Notes under the pieces: model-generated
Seen by the model: the letters and a program-made list of their open reading frames with translations, nothing else
The model's database searches: none
What the model was told of the DNA's origin: nothing
Made by a program: the position numbers and the translations under genes
Origin: Bacillota bacterium
GTDB taxonomy: Bacteria; Bacillota; Bacilli; Lactobacillales; Aerococcaceae
NCBI GenBank assembly: GCA_023442905.1
Contig: JAEZWY010000072.1
Span: 1-11,457, forward strand
Direction of reading: 5' to 3'
Length of the DNA: 11,457 nt
In this document: piece by piece, positions 6,134 to 11,457 of the stretch
Numbering within the stretch: the first letter of the stretch is position 1
Layout of the letters: every line of letters starts with the position of its first letter

Positions 6134-7785
6134 TGAGAATTGTCATTATAGGTGGTGTAGCAGGCGGAATGTCTGCCGCTACAAGGTTAAGACGGTTGAA
6201 TGAAACAGCAGAAGTTATCGTGTTAGAAAAAGGACCTTATGTGTCATTTGCTAATTGTGGTTTGCCTTATTATGTCGCTGGAGAAATCGATGAACGGACG
6301 GATTTGTTAGTTCAAACTCCAGAAACTTTGCAAGCAAGGTTCAATTTAGACGTACGACCAAATAGTGAAGCTATATCCATCGACTCTGACAACAAAGAAG
6401 TGGTCGTGCAAACCAATCAAGAAACATACACACTGGGGTATGACAAATTAATCTTGTCTCCAGGAGCAAAACCGTTCATTCCACAAGCAAAGGGATTAGA
6501 AGAAGCAGAGAATATTTTCACCTTGCGTTCTGTTCCAGATGTCGATGCGATTTCCAACTTTATCCATATACACAACCCTAAAAAAGCAGTTGTCATAGGT
6601 GCTGGATTTATCGGGCTAGAAATGGCAGAAAGTTTAGTCCAACGAGGAATGGAAGTTACTATTGTAGAGAAAGCGCCACATGTACTGCCACCTTTCGATG
6701 AAGAAATGGCGGCTTATGTAAGGAAAGAATTAGCAGCTAATGGGGTAAGATTATATACAGGATTGGCGGCTGAATCATTTGAAGAAAAAGGTAAAATCGT
6801 TGTATTGGAAAACGGAGAACGCTTAGAAAGTGATATTACTTTAATGTCTGTAGGTGTAAAACCGGAAACAACGGTAGCTTTAACAGCCGGTGTCGAAACA
6901 GGTTTACGCGGTGGGATAGTCGTTGATGACCAATATGAAACTAGTCAAAAAGATATTTACGCTGTGGGGGATGCGATTGTCGTTAAACAACAAATCAACG
7001 GAGAAGACACAATGATTGCATTGGCTTCGCCAGCTAACCGACAAGGCCGTCAAGTGGCTGATGTCATTAGCGGATTAGAGCGCAAAAATAAAGGTAGCAT
7101 AGGGACAGCGATTGTACGAGTGTTCAAAATGGCAGCAGCGTCGACCGGTTTGAGTGAACGCCAATTGCAACAAGATGATGAGGCGTACGAAGTGATTCAT
7201 ATCCAAGGAAAAAGTCATGCGGGCTATTATCCTAATGCAAAAACCATTGTCTTAAAGTTATTGTTTCATCCGACCACAGGTAAAATTTATGGCGCTCAAG
7301 CCATCGGAGAAGATGGTATAGATAAACGGATTGATATCATTGCTACAGCTATTAAAGCCGGAATGACGGTGCAGGAGTTGCCGGAATTAGAGTTCACTTA
7401 TGCCCCTCCATTTGGTTCTGCTAAAGATCCTGTTAATATGGCTGGTTATGTAGCTTTAAATCTTATGGAAGGCATTAGTGAGTCTGTTCAGTGGTATGAA
7501 TTAGAAGACAAGCAAGCAGAAGGATATTTACTGCTAGATGTTCGAAATGAAGGTGAAATGAAATCCAACGGCCGCTTAAAAGGTGCAGTCAATATTCCTT
7601 TAGATAGTTTGCGAGACCGCATGGCGGAGTTGCCCAAAGATCAACCGATTATTGTCAGCTGTCACAGTGGACTGCGTAGCTATGCAGCAGAAAGAATATT
7701 GAAACAAAATGGCTACCAAGCCAAAAATTTAGATGGCGCATTTGCGCTTTACTCAACAGTGAAACCAGAAAAGGTGGTAAAATAA
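6133..7785 (+). CDS. cdr: CoA-disulfide / CoA-persulfide reductase with C-terminal rhodanese domain
   Basis: A flavoprotein of 550 residues of the CoADR-RHD class. It has the N-terminal FAD-binding GGVAGG (7-12), the single active-site cysteine C42 in SFANCGLPYY, the NAD(P)-binding GAGFIG (156-161), the second FAD motif YAVGDA, and a dimerisation domain ending near 440. A rhodanese domain from about 455 has the loop CHSGLR (C510). Such enzymes (Npsr of Shewanella, enterococcal CoAPR, Bacillus CoADR-RHD) use NAD(P)H to reduce CoA-disulfide, CoA-persulfide or polysulfide. Here reduction of persulfide to sulfide is the likely role. AGGGGGT precedes the ATG, which overlaps the previous stop by one base; its own stop overlaps the next start the same way. 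Confidence 0.95.
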   Translation: MRIVIIGGVAGGMSAATRLRRLNETAEVIVLEKGPYVSFANCGLPYYVAGEIDERTDLLVQTPETLQARFNLDVRPNSEAISIDSDNKEVVVQTNQETYTLGYDKLILSPGAKPFIPQAKGLEEAENIFTLRSVPDVDAISNFIHIHNPKKAVVIGAGFIGLEMAESLVQRGMEVTIVEKAPHVLPPFDEEMAAYVRKELAANGVRLYTGLAAESFEEKGKIVVLENGERLESDITLMSVGVKPETTVALTAGVETGLRGGIVVDDQYETSQKDIYAVGDAIVVKQQINGEDTMIALASPANRQGRQVADVISGLERKNKGSIGTAIVRVFKMAAASTGLSERQLQQDDEAYEVIHIQGKSHAGYYPNAKTIVLKLLFHPTTGKIYGAQAIGEDGIDKRIDIIATAIKAGMTVQELPELEFTYAPPFGSAKDPVNMAGYVALNLMEGISESVQWYELEDKQAEGYLLLDVRNEGEMKSNGRLKGAVNIPLDSLRDRMAELPKDQPIIVSCHSGLRSYAAERILKQNGYQAKNLDGAFALYSTVKPEKVVK

Positions 7786-8081
7786 TGTATAATTCAATAT
7801 CAATGTCAGAATTCGAACAAAAATGGGAAAAAGAGAATCTTCCTTTAGTAGACGTTAGAGAAATCAACGAATGGGAAAATGGTCACCTGGACGGAGCAAT
7901 CCATGTTCCTTTAAGTAATCTTTCAGCTGAAAAAAATAAATTGGATAAAAGCCAAGAGTATTATGTAATGTGCCACTCTGGAGCACGTTCTGCAAAGGCT
8001 TGTCAACAATTAGCACAAGAAGGATACAACGTGATAAATGTAATGGGCGGAATTTCTGCTTGGAGAGGAGAAATTGTTTAG
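7785..8081 (+). CDS. Second single-domain rhodanese
   Basis: 98 residues, one rhodanese domain: LVDVREINEWENGHLDGAIH near the N-terminus, active loop CHSGAR with Cys63, and GGISAWRG at the end. The loop differs from that of the first rhodanese (CQSGMR), so the two may prefer different donors or acceptors. AAAGGTGG lies 7 to 14 bases upstream of the ATG within the reductase gene. Both ends overlap the neighbours by one base. Confidence 0.93.
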   Translation: MYNSISMSEFEQKWEKENLPLVDVREINEWENGHLDGAIHVPLSNLSAEKNKLDKSQEYYVMCHSGARSAKACQQLAQEGYNVINVMGGISAWRGEIV

Positions 8082-8341
8082 TGGAGTACGATAAAAAAAT
8101 TGTGAATCGTTTGAAACGTTCTGACGGTCAATTGCATGGCGTTTTGAATATGATGGAAGAAGGAAAAGATTGCGTGGATATTGTGACTCAATTATCAGCG
8201 GTTCGCTCTAGTATTGATCGTACGATTAGTTTAATTGTTGCCGAAAATTTAGTAGAATGTGTGCAAGAAAATATTAAAGATGGCAGCACAGGTGAAGAGC
8301 GTATTCAACAAGCAATTCAGTTACTAATGAAGAGTCGCTAG
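8081..8341 (+). CDS. cstR: Persulfide-sensing repressor CstR (CsoR/RcnR family)
   Basis: 86 residues, an all-helical DUF156 repressor. The two cysteines fall exactly at C31 (GKDC) and C60 (LVEC), the reactive pair of Staphylococcus aureus CstR. Residue 56 is Asn, not the copper-binding His of CsoR, so a persulfide sensor is favoured over a copper sensor. Persulfides would cross-link C31 to C60' as di-, tri- or tetrasulfides and release DNA. The GTG start at 8081 overlaps the rhodanese TAG by one base and has AGGAG 10 bases upstream. The frame is open further upstream, but that part lies inside the rhodanese gene and is not family-like. Its likely targets are the palindromes at 5168-5215. Confidence 0.93.
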   Translation: MEYDKKIVNRLKRSDGQLHGVLNMMEEGKDCVDIVTQLSAVRSSIDRTISLIVAENLVECVQENIKDGSTGEERIQQAIQLLMKSR

Positions 8342-8419
8342 CCATGTGTTATGGCTTATGCTACATCAACGTATAACAATATTTTAAATGAATATAAAGG
8401 TATAATATTGGAAACACAA

Positions 8420-8464
8420 AATAAGAGAACAGGTTGCTAAGATGCCTGTTCTCTTATTATTTTT
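8420..8464. terminator. Bidirectional terminator between cstR and hxlR
   Basis: AATAAGAGAACAGG (8420-8433) pairs with CCTGTTCTCTTATT (8445-8458) around an 11-base loop. The + strand continues TTATTATTTTT. The minus strand reads CTCTTATTTTGTG after the stem. It can therefore end the sulfur operon and, from the other side, hxlR. Confidence 0.9.
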
Positions 8465-8493
8465 ACTTCTAGAGCAAGCAACTTTCATTTACA

Positions 8494-8554
8494 AGCTGTC
8501 AGCTAAGGAAACCTAGGTATTGATACCCAGGAGGAATTAGCGAAATAGACAGCT
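8494..8554. repeat. 61-bp imperfect palindrome
   Basis: Three nested pairings: AGCTGTC/GACAGCT (8494-8500, 8548-8554), GCTAA/TTAGC (8502-8506, 8537-8541) and CCTAGGTAT/ATACCCAGG (8512-8520, 8523-8531, one T-C position giving G-U in one RNA strand). About 21 pairs form around a 2-base turn, with internal loops GGAAA and AGGAA. CTTTTCGTATTTTT follows on the + strand, so it could act as a weak extra terminator. It lies entirely within the bases missing from the left repeat copy. Confidence 0.65.
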
Positions 8555-8566
8555 CTTTTCGTATTT

Positions 8567-8935
8567 TTACTGTTCTTCAACTGAAGTTTCTGAAGGGTTT
8601 TCTTTCAAAAAATCTCTAAAACTATCTCCCCAATCACAAATAGAAGTTACAACGGGTTCTAAGAGTAAACCAATTTCACTTAGTTGATACTCTACTTTAG
8701 GAGGTACAACCGGGTATACAACCCTAGTAATGATTTGATCATCTTCTAATTCCCTTAATTGTCTAATTAACATACGTTGATTGACATCGGGAAGGTATCT
8801 TTGTATTTCACTTAGCCTTAATGGAGACTGTTGTAGCAAGCACCAGATAATTGCTATTTTCCAACGTCCACCTATAACGGATAAAGCCAAATCCTTGCTA
8901 GTGAAAAAAGTTTTTTCTTTATAATGAATGGTCAT
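8567..8935 (-). CDS. HxlR-family transcriptional regulator
   Basis: 122 residues with a winged-helix HxlR domain: the family motif appears as SVIGGRWK (19-26), followed by LRLSEIQRYLPDVNQRML, a recognition region, and RQLRELEDDQIITRVVYPVVPPKVEYQLSEIG with the wing. Many members (YodB, HypR) sense quinones or oxidants through a Cys just before this motif. Here that stretch is FFTSKDLAL and has no Cys; the only cysteines are C32 and one near 100. It may sense something else or work through the latter. The ribosome site upstream of the ATG is weak (AAAGAGA). Its own promoter and operator lie at 8969-9029. It is convergent with cstR. Confidence 0.92.
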   Translation of the reverse strand: MTIHYKEKTFFTSKDLALSVIGGRWKIAIIWCLLQQSPLRLSEIQRYLPDVNQRMLIRQLRELEDDQIITRVVYPVVPPKVEYQLSEIGLLLEPVVTSICDWGDSFRDFLKENPSETSVEEQ

Positions 8936-8968
8936 GTAGTGCCATCTCTTTCTATTGATATTTTGTTT

Positions 8969-8990
8969 ATACTGACAAAAAAGTCAGTAT
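8969..8990 (-). promoter_or_regulatory. Putative HxlR operator
   Basis: A perfect inverted repeat, ATACTGAC (8969-8976) and GTCAGTAT (8983-8990), around six A's on the + strand. This resembles the TACTTAC-N6-GTAAGTA pattern of HxlR/YodB-type sites. It lies just downstream of the predicted hxlR start point, fitting autorepression. Confidence 0.7.
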
Positions 8991-9000
8991 TATCTAACGG

Positions 9001-9029
9001 GTTATAATACGAGATTATGGAAATGTAAA
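9001..9029 (-). promoter_or_regulatory. Sigma-A promoter of hxlR
   Basis: On the minus strand: -35 TTTACA (9029-9024), a 17-base spacer, and -10 TATAAC (9006-9001), each 5/6 matches. The start point would be near 8994, directly before the palindromic operator. Confidence 0.65.
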
Positions 9030-9042
9030 GCTGCTGTTGCAC

Positions 9043-9213
9043 TTAATTTGACAATTGAAGCAATAAATATAAGCCGATAAGAAGTAAGAATAGCGTCAAG
9101 AAACCATGGACGATTTTTGTCGATTGAAATTCTTTAGGGTATTTAAATAAGAAGATATACCCATTAACGAAACCGGCGACAACGAGAAAGATAGCGAAAA
9201 TAGTTAAATACAT
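9043..9213 (-). CDS. Small membrane protein, unidentified (56 residues)
   Basis: A short frame with strong start signals: AAAGGAG lies 6 bases before the ATG, and a perfect TATAAT lies further upstream. The product has a membrane helix from its first residues (MYLTIFAIFLVVAGFV), a short loop with charged residues (FKYPKEFQSTK, about 23-33), and a second helix (FLTLFLLLIGLYLLLQL, about 38-54). It is a two-helix hairpin with a polar link and a very short tail. I do not recognise a family. It is upstream of hxlR on the same strand, but hxlR has its own promoter in the 107-base gap, so the two need not be one unit. Confidence 0.72.
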   Translation of the reverse strand: MYLTIFAIFLVVAGFVNGYIFLFKYPKEFQSTKIVHGFLTLFLLLIGLYLLLQLSN

Positions 9214-9247
9214 GATGACTCCTTTACTTATGATGAGACTTTTAACT

Positions 9248-9253
9248 ATTATA
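9248..9253 (-). promoter_or_regulatory. -10 element for the small membrane protein
   Basis: The minus strand reads a perfect TATAAT, giving a leader of roughly 25-30 bases to the ATG at 9213. No good -35 box is visible at 16-18 bases, so the promoter is only half supported. Confidence 0.4.
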
Positions 9254-9320
9254 CATTAAAATTAATTGATTTCGGTTTGAAGTATGAGGGATATGATGTG
9301 GATTTACCGTAGTATACAGA

Positions 9321-9326
9321 TATAAT
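9321..9326 (+). promoter_or_regulatory. -10 element for the LURP-one-like gene
   Basis: A perfect TATAAT 36 bases before the ATG at 9363. The region 16-18 bases upstream (around TGTGGA) is a poor -35 match, so confidence is limited. Confidence 0.38.
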
Positions 9327-9362
9327 TAAATATGAATTAACAGTAGAAAGGTTGATAAAATA

Positions 9363-9875
9363 ATGAAATTATATATGAAAAACCAATTACTATCGTTGAA
9401 ACGTGACTTTAATTTGAAGAATGAAGATGACGATCCCGTTTACAAAATAAAAAATAAATGGCTCTCAATTGGTCAACAATTTCGCATTATCGACCTAGCT
9501 CAGGATAAAGAAGTAGCACAAGTTAAAGAGCAAATTATTGATTTAATGCCAACAGTAGACGTATACGATGAAAATAATGATAAGGTCGCAGAAATACGTA
9601 AAAAGATTTCCTTATTTAGAGATAACTATAAAGTTACTTCTTTAGATTGGGATGTTAAAGGGAATATTCTGGATTTTGACTACCGTATTACGGATGAAAA
9701 TGGGGACCGTATTGCCCGTATCGACCGTAAATTAATTTCTATCCGCGATACCTTTGTTATTGATATTGAAGACCATGTACCAGCTGATGTCGTGCCAATT
9801 ATTTTAGGTGTAGTCATGGCTATTGACCTAGTGGTTGAACGTAAAGACGATGATGACGACAAAGATGAAGACTAG
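9363..9875 (+). CDS. LURP-one-related (YxjI/tubby-like domain) protein
   Basis: 170 residues. The succession of short beta-strands with repeated 'kIr.K..s....y.V' units (IKNKWLSIGQQFRIID; VAEIRKKISLFRDNYKV; IARIDRKLISIRDTFVID) is the pattern of the LURP-one-related family, a 12-strand barrel around a helix related to tubby and scramblase domains. The hydrophobic segment PADVVPIILGVVMAIDLVV (about 139-157) is the usual central helix. The protein ends in an acidic tail, RKDDDDDKDED. Bacterial members have no settled function. It stands alone, with AAAGG 11 bases before the ATG and a terminator behind. The family call rests on pattern recognition. Confidence 0.82.
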   Translation: MKLYMKNQLLSLKRDFNLKNEDDDPVYKIKNKWLSIGQQFRIIDLAQDKEVAQVKEQIIDLMPTVDVYDENNDKVAEIRKKISLFRDNYKVTSLDWDVKGNILDFDYRITDENGDRIARIDRKLISIRDTFVIDIEDHVPADVVPIILGVVMAIDLVVERKDDDDDKDED

Positions 9876-9901
9876 AATTGTATTTAAATAGTTTACTGAA
9901 G

Positions 9902-9935
9902 AAGGCTACGACCATATGGATCGTGGCCTTTTTAA
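9902..9935 (+). terminator. Rho-independent terminator after the LURP-one-like gene
   Basis: AAGGCTACGA (9902-9911) pairs with TCGTGGCCTT (9921-9930), with one T-G pair, around CCATATGGA. Five T's run from 9929 to 9933. Confidence 0.85.
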
Positions 9936-9963
9936 TTTATAGGAAAAATTTCTTTGAAATTAC

Positions 9964-9992
9964 TTGTATTTTTCGAACATACGTTCTATCAT
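9964..9992 (+). promoter_or_regulatory. Possible promoter of the Y-family polymerase gene
   Basis: TTGTAT (9964-9969) and TATCAT (9987-9992) are spaced by 17 bases. The -10 is a 5/6 match, the -35 is weak. The first LexA box fills the spacer, as expected for an SOS promoter. Confidence 0.5.
9974..9987 (+). promoter_or_regulatory. LexA (SOS) box 1
   Basis: CGAAC-ATAC-GTTCT, one base short of the perfect Gram-positive SOS box CGAAC-N4-GTTCG. It lies in the promoter spacer. Confidence 0.88.
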
Positions 9993-9997
9993 TACCT

Positions 9998-10011
9998 AGA
10001 ACATACGTTCG
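9998..10011 (+). promoter_or_regulatory. LexA (SOS) box 2
   Basis: AGAAC-ATAC-GTTCG, 24 bases downstream of box 1 and with the same N4. It covers the predicted transcription start region. A half site AGAACG at 10019-10024 follows but has no second arm. Confidence 0.88.
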
Positions 10012-10058
10012 ATTTTATAGAACGTAAATTTAAATGTCTAAGCTAAGGAGGGCTAAAG

Positions 10059-11420
10059 ATGTTTGCAAATAATGTAACATTTGATTATTCAAAGGAACCT
10101 AGTCGCGATATTTTGTGTATCGATTGTAAGTCATTTTATGCCTCAGTGGAGGCAGCGGCGCGTGGTCTAGACCCGCTAACAACAAAATTAGTTGTGATGT
10201 CCTACCATGATGAAACAGGTGGTCAAAGTAGAGGATCTGGTCTTATTTTGGCTAGCTCACCAGCAGCTAAAAAGGCTTTTAATATCTCTAACGTCACTCG
10301 GGCACGCGATTTACCTTATCCCTATCCAGATGATTTGGTTATTGTGCAACCCCAGATGCGACTCTATATGGAGAAAAACCAAGAGATTAACCGGATCTAT
10401 AAAAGCTACGTGGACGAAGCCAACCATCACGTATTTTCAATAGATGAGAGTTTCTTAGATGTGACGGATTCATTTCGCCTATTTAAGGTGAATAATGCAT
10501 ACGAAATGGCTCAGAAAATACAAAAGGATGTCTATGACCAGACCGGCATTTATACCACGATTGGCATTGGCGATAACCCCTTTCTAGCCAAAGTGGCCCT
10601 AGACATTGGCGCGAAAAAGGAGGGCGATATGATTGCTGAATGGCGGTATGAGGATGTACCGGATACCTTATGGCAGATTGCTGATTTAACAGAAGTCTGC
10701 GGTATTGGCCACCGAATGGCCCGCCGACTAAAGGGGATGGGTATTAATAATGTCTATGACCTCGCCCATTCTTCTTATCACGTATTAAAAGATAAATTAG
10801 GGGTCATGGGTGCCCAACTTTATGCCCATTCGTGGGGCGTGGACCGGTCTTTTCTCGGCACCCCTTATACCACAAAGGACAAGTCCATCGGCAACAGTCA
10901 AGTGCTCCCAAGAGACTACACCGATAAGGCTGAAATTGCTGTCGTCGTCAAGGAAATGGCTGACCAAATTGGTACCCGTTTAAGACGAGCTGGCGCGCAA
11001 ACCCAAGTCGTCGGTCTTGGCTTAGGCTATTCTATGGGCTACTTTGATGCAAATGGTAAAAGGGGTATTCATAAGCAAATCAAGGTAACACCGACCAATC
11101 AAAGTAAGGTGATTGCTGAAGTGGCCTTGTATCTGCTGTCCTTACTCTATGACAACCAAGTAATCCGGCATATTTCTTTATATAGCGGCAACCTTGTTTA
11201 CAATCAAGCAGTCCAATTAAATCTATTTGAAAGTGAAAACAATCAAGTAGCCGACTTGAAAACAGATGTGATTGTGGATACCATCCGTAAGAAATACGGT
11301 TTTAAGAGTCTGGTCTATGCCTCGTCTCTTAAAACTGGCGGTCGGGCAATTGAACGCTCTAGTTTAGTCGGCGGACACGCTGGTGGTATGGCGGGTATCG
11401 AAGGTGAGGCCCATGGCTAA
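10059..11420 (+). CDS. Y-family DNA polymerase (UmuC/UvrX/YqjW-like UV-damage repair protein)
   Basis: 453 residues, an error-prone translesion polymerase. The first metal-binding acid is D22 in ILCIDCKSFYASVE, with the steric-gate aromatics just after it. The second catalytic pair is D129-E130 in FSIDESFLDV. The thumb carries a helix-hairpin-helix around VCGIGHRMARRLKGMG (about 210-225), followed by the little-finger domain. Length and features fit the Gram-positive UmuC-like group (B. subtilis UvrX and YqjW) more than the shorter DinB/Pol IV. AAGGAGG lies 7 bases before the ATG. Two LexA boxes show SOS control. The glycine-rich C-terminus overlaps the next gene by 8 bases. Confidence 0.94.
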   Translation: MFANNVTFDYSKEPSRDILCIDCKSFYASVEAAARGLDPLTTKLVVMSYHDETGGQSRGSGLILASSPAAKKAFNISNVTRARDLPYPYPDDLVIVQPQMRLYMEKNQEINRIYKSYVDEANHHVFSIDESFLDVTDSFRLFKVNNAYEMAQKIQKDVYDQTGIYTTIGIGDNPFLAKVALDIGAKKEGDMIAEWRYEDVPDTLWQIADLTEVCGIGHRMARRLKGMGINNVYDLAHSSYHVLKDKLGVMGAQLYAHSWGVDRSFLGTPYTTKDKSIGNSQVLPRDYTDKAEIAVVVKEMADQIGTRLRRAGAQTQVVGLGLGYSMGYFDANGKRGIHKQIKVTPTNQSKVIAEVALYLLSLLYDNQVIRHISLYSGNLVYNQAVQLNLFESENNQVADLKTDVIVDTIRKKYGFKSLVYASSLKTGGRAIERSSLVGGHAGGMAGIEGEAHG

Positions 11421-11457
11421 GCGGCTTGAACCTTGGGAACTCCCAAACGGTAGAAGA
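11413..11457 (+). CDS. 5' end of an unidentified gene overlapping the polymerase gene (partial)
   Basis: An ATG with AAGGTGAGG just upstream opens a frame of 15 codons (MAKRLEPWELPNGRR) that runs off the window. It overlaps the polymerase stop by 8 bases, so the two are probably co-translated under LexA control. In Firmicutes a small YolD-like protein often follows umuC-like genes; the position suits that, but these 15 residues are too few to decide. Confidence 0.55.
   Translation, partial: MAKRLEPWELPNGRR

Larger units (their letters stand above)
8418..8581 (+). repeat. Right copy of the flanking direct repeat, interrupted by a palindromic insert
   Basis: It matches 5049-5138 in order: the terminator with the same 14-bp stem, ACTTCTAGAGCAA, then TTTCGTATTTTTACT and GTTCTTCAAC. 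The hairpin loops differ in sequence (both 11 bases) and the T-run has an extra A, so the copies are old. About 74 bases (8483-8556) present here are absent from the left copy. The last ten bases belong to the final codons of hxlR. Confidence 0.62.

Noticed and set aside
7970..8080. N-terminal extension of the CstR frame
   Set aside because: These codons are the rhodanese active-site and C-terminal region read in another frame; GTG at 8081 gives the family length and exact C31/C60 numbering.
8341..8355. Small hairpin GCCAT-N5-ATGGC just after cstR
   Set aside because: Only 5 pairs and no T-run; the strong terminator is 65 bases further on.
3252..8541. A 13-base match (AGGAGGAATTAGC) between 3252-3264 and 8529-8541
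   Set aside because: It is mostly a ribosome-site-like purine run, and flanks do not match; probably chance.
8342..9362. CRISPR array, tRNA or riboswitch in the non-coding stretches
   Set aside because: No regularly spaced repeats, cloverleaf or known aptamer pattern was seen; the structures present are explained as terminators, the palindrome and operators.

Overview
The window looks like chromosome from a low-GC Gram-positive bacterium of the order Lactobacillales. An Aerococcus-, Carnobacterium- or Enterococcus-like source fits best, but the genus is inference. Signs of this are AGGAGG-type ribosome sites, sigma-A promoters (TTGACA/TATAAT), T-tailed hairpin terminators, a Gram-positive LexA box (CGAAC-N4-GTTCG), and a CstR-type persulfide regulon like those described in staphylococci and enterococci.

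Layout. (1) 1-761 is the 3' part of purD, closed by a strong terminator. (2) 834-5030 is a drug-efflux type operon: a MarR-family regulator followed by two translationally coupled ABC exporter half-transporters. Their sequences predict an asymmetric heterodimer with one degenerate ATP site. A promoter, a MarR-like operator and two cre-like sites precede the operon. (3) 5139-8417 is a six-gene reactive-sulfur operon: YidD-like protein, thioredoxin, rhodanese, CoA-disulfide/persulfide reductase with a rhodanese tail, second rhodanese, and the persulfide-sensing repressor CstR. A textbook promoter sits inside a perfect 14-bp-arm palindrome of the CsoR/CstR operator type. (4) 8418-9213 carries an HxlR-family regulator on the minus strand with its own promoter and operator, preceded by a 56-residue membrane protein. 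(5) 9363-9875 encodes a LURP-one/YxjI-like protein. (6) 9974-11457 is a LexA-box-controlled Y-family DNA polymerase gene and the first 15 codons of an overlapping downstream gene.

How it works together. The sulfur operon reads as one detoxification circuit. Persulfides would oxidise the CstR cysteines C31 and C60, repression would be lifted, and the rhodaneses, thioredoxin and NADH-dependent reductase would move and reduce sulfane sulfur. CstR is the last gene, so it is under its own control.

Most notable points. The sulfur operon is bracketed by two diverged copies of the same segment of about 90 bp (terminator plus flank). The right copy runs into the 3' end of hxlR, so the operon looks like an insertion between the exporter and hxlR. 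The right copy also appears to carry a further insert of about 74 bp containing a long imperfect palindrome. The first gene of the operon is a diverged YidD homologue, an unexpected partner for persulfide metabolism.
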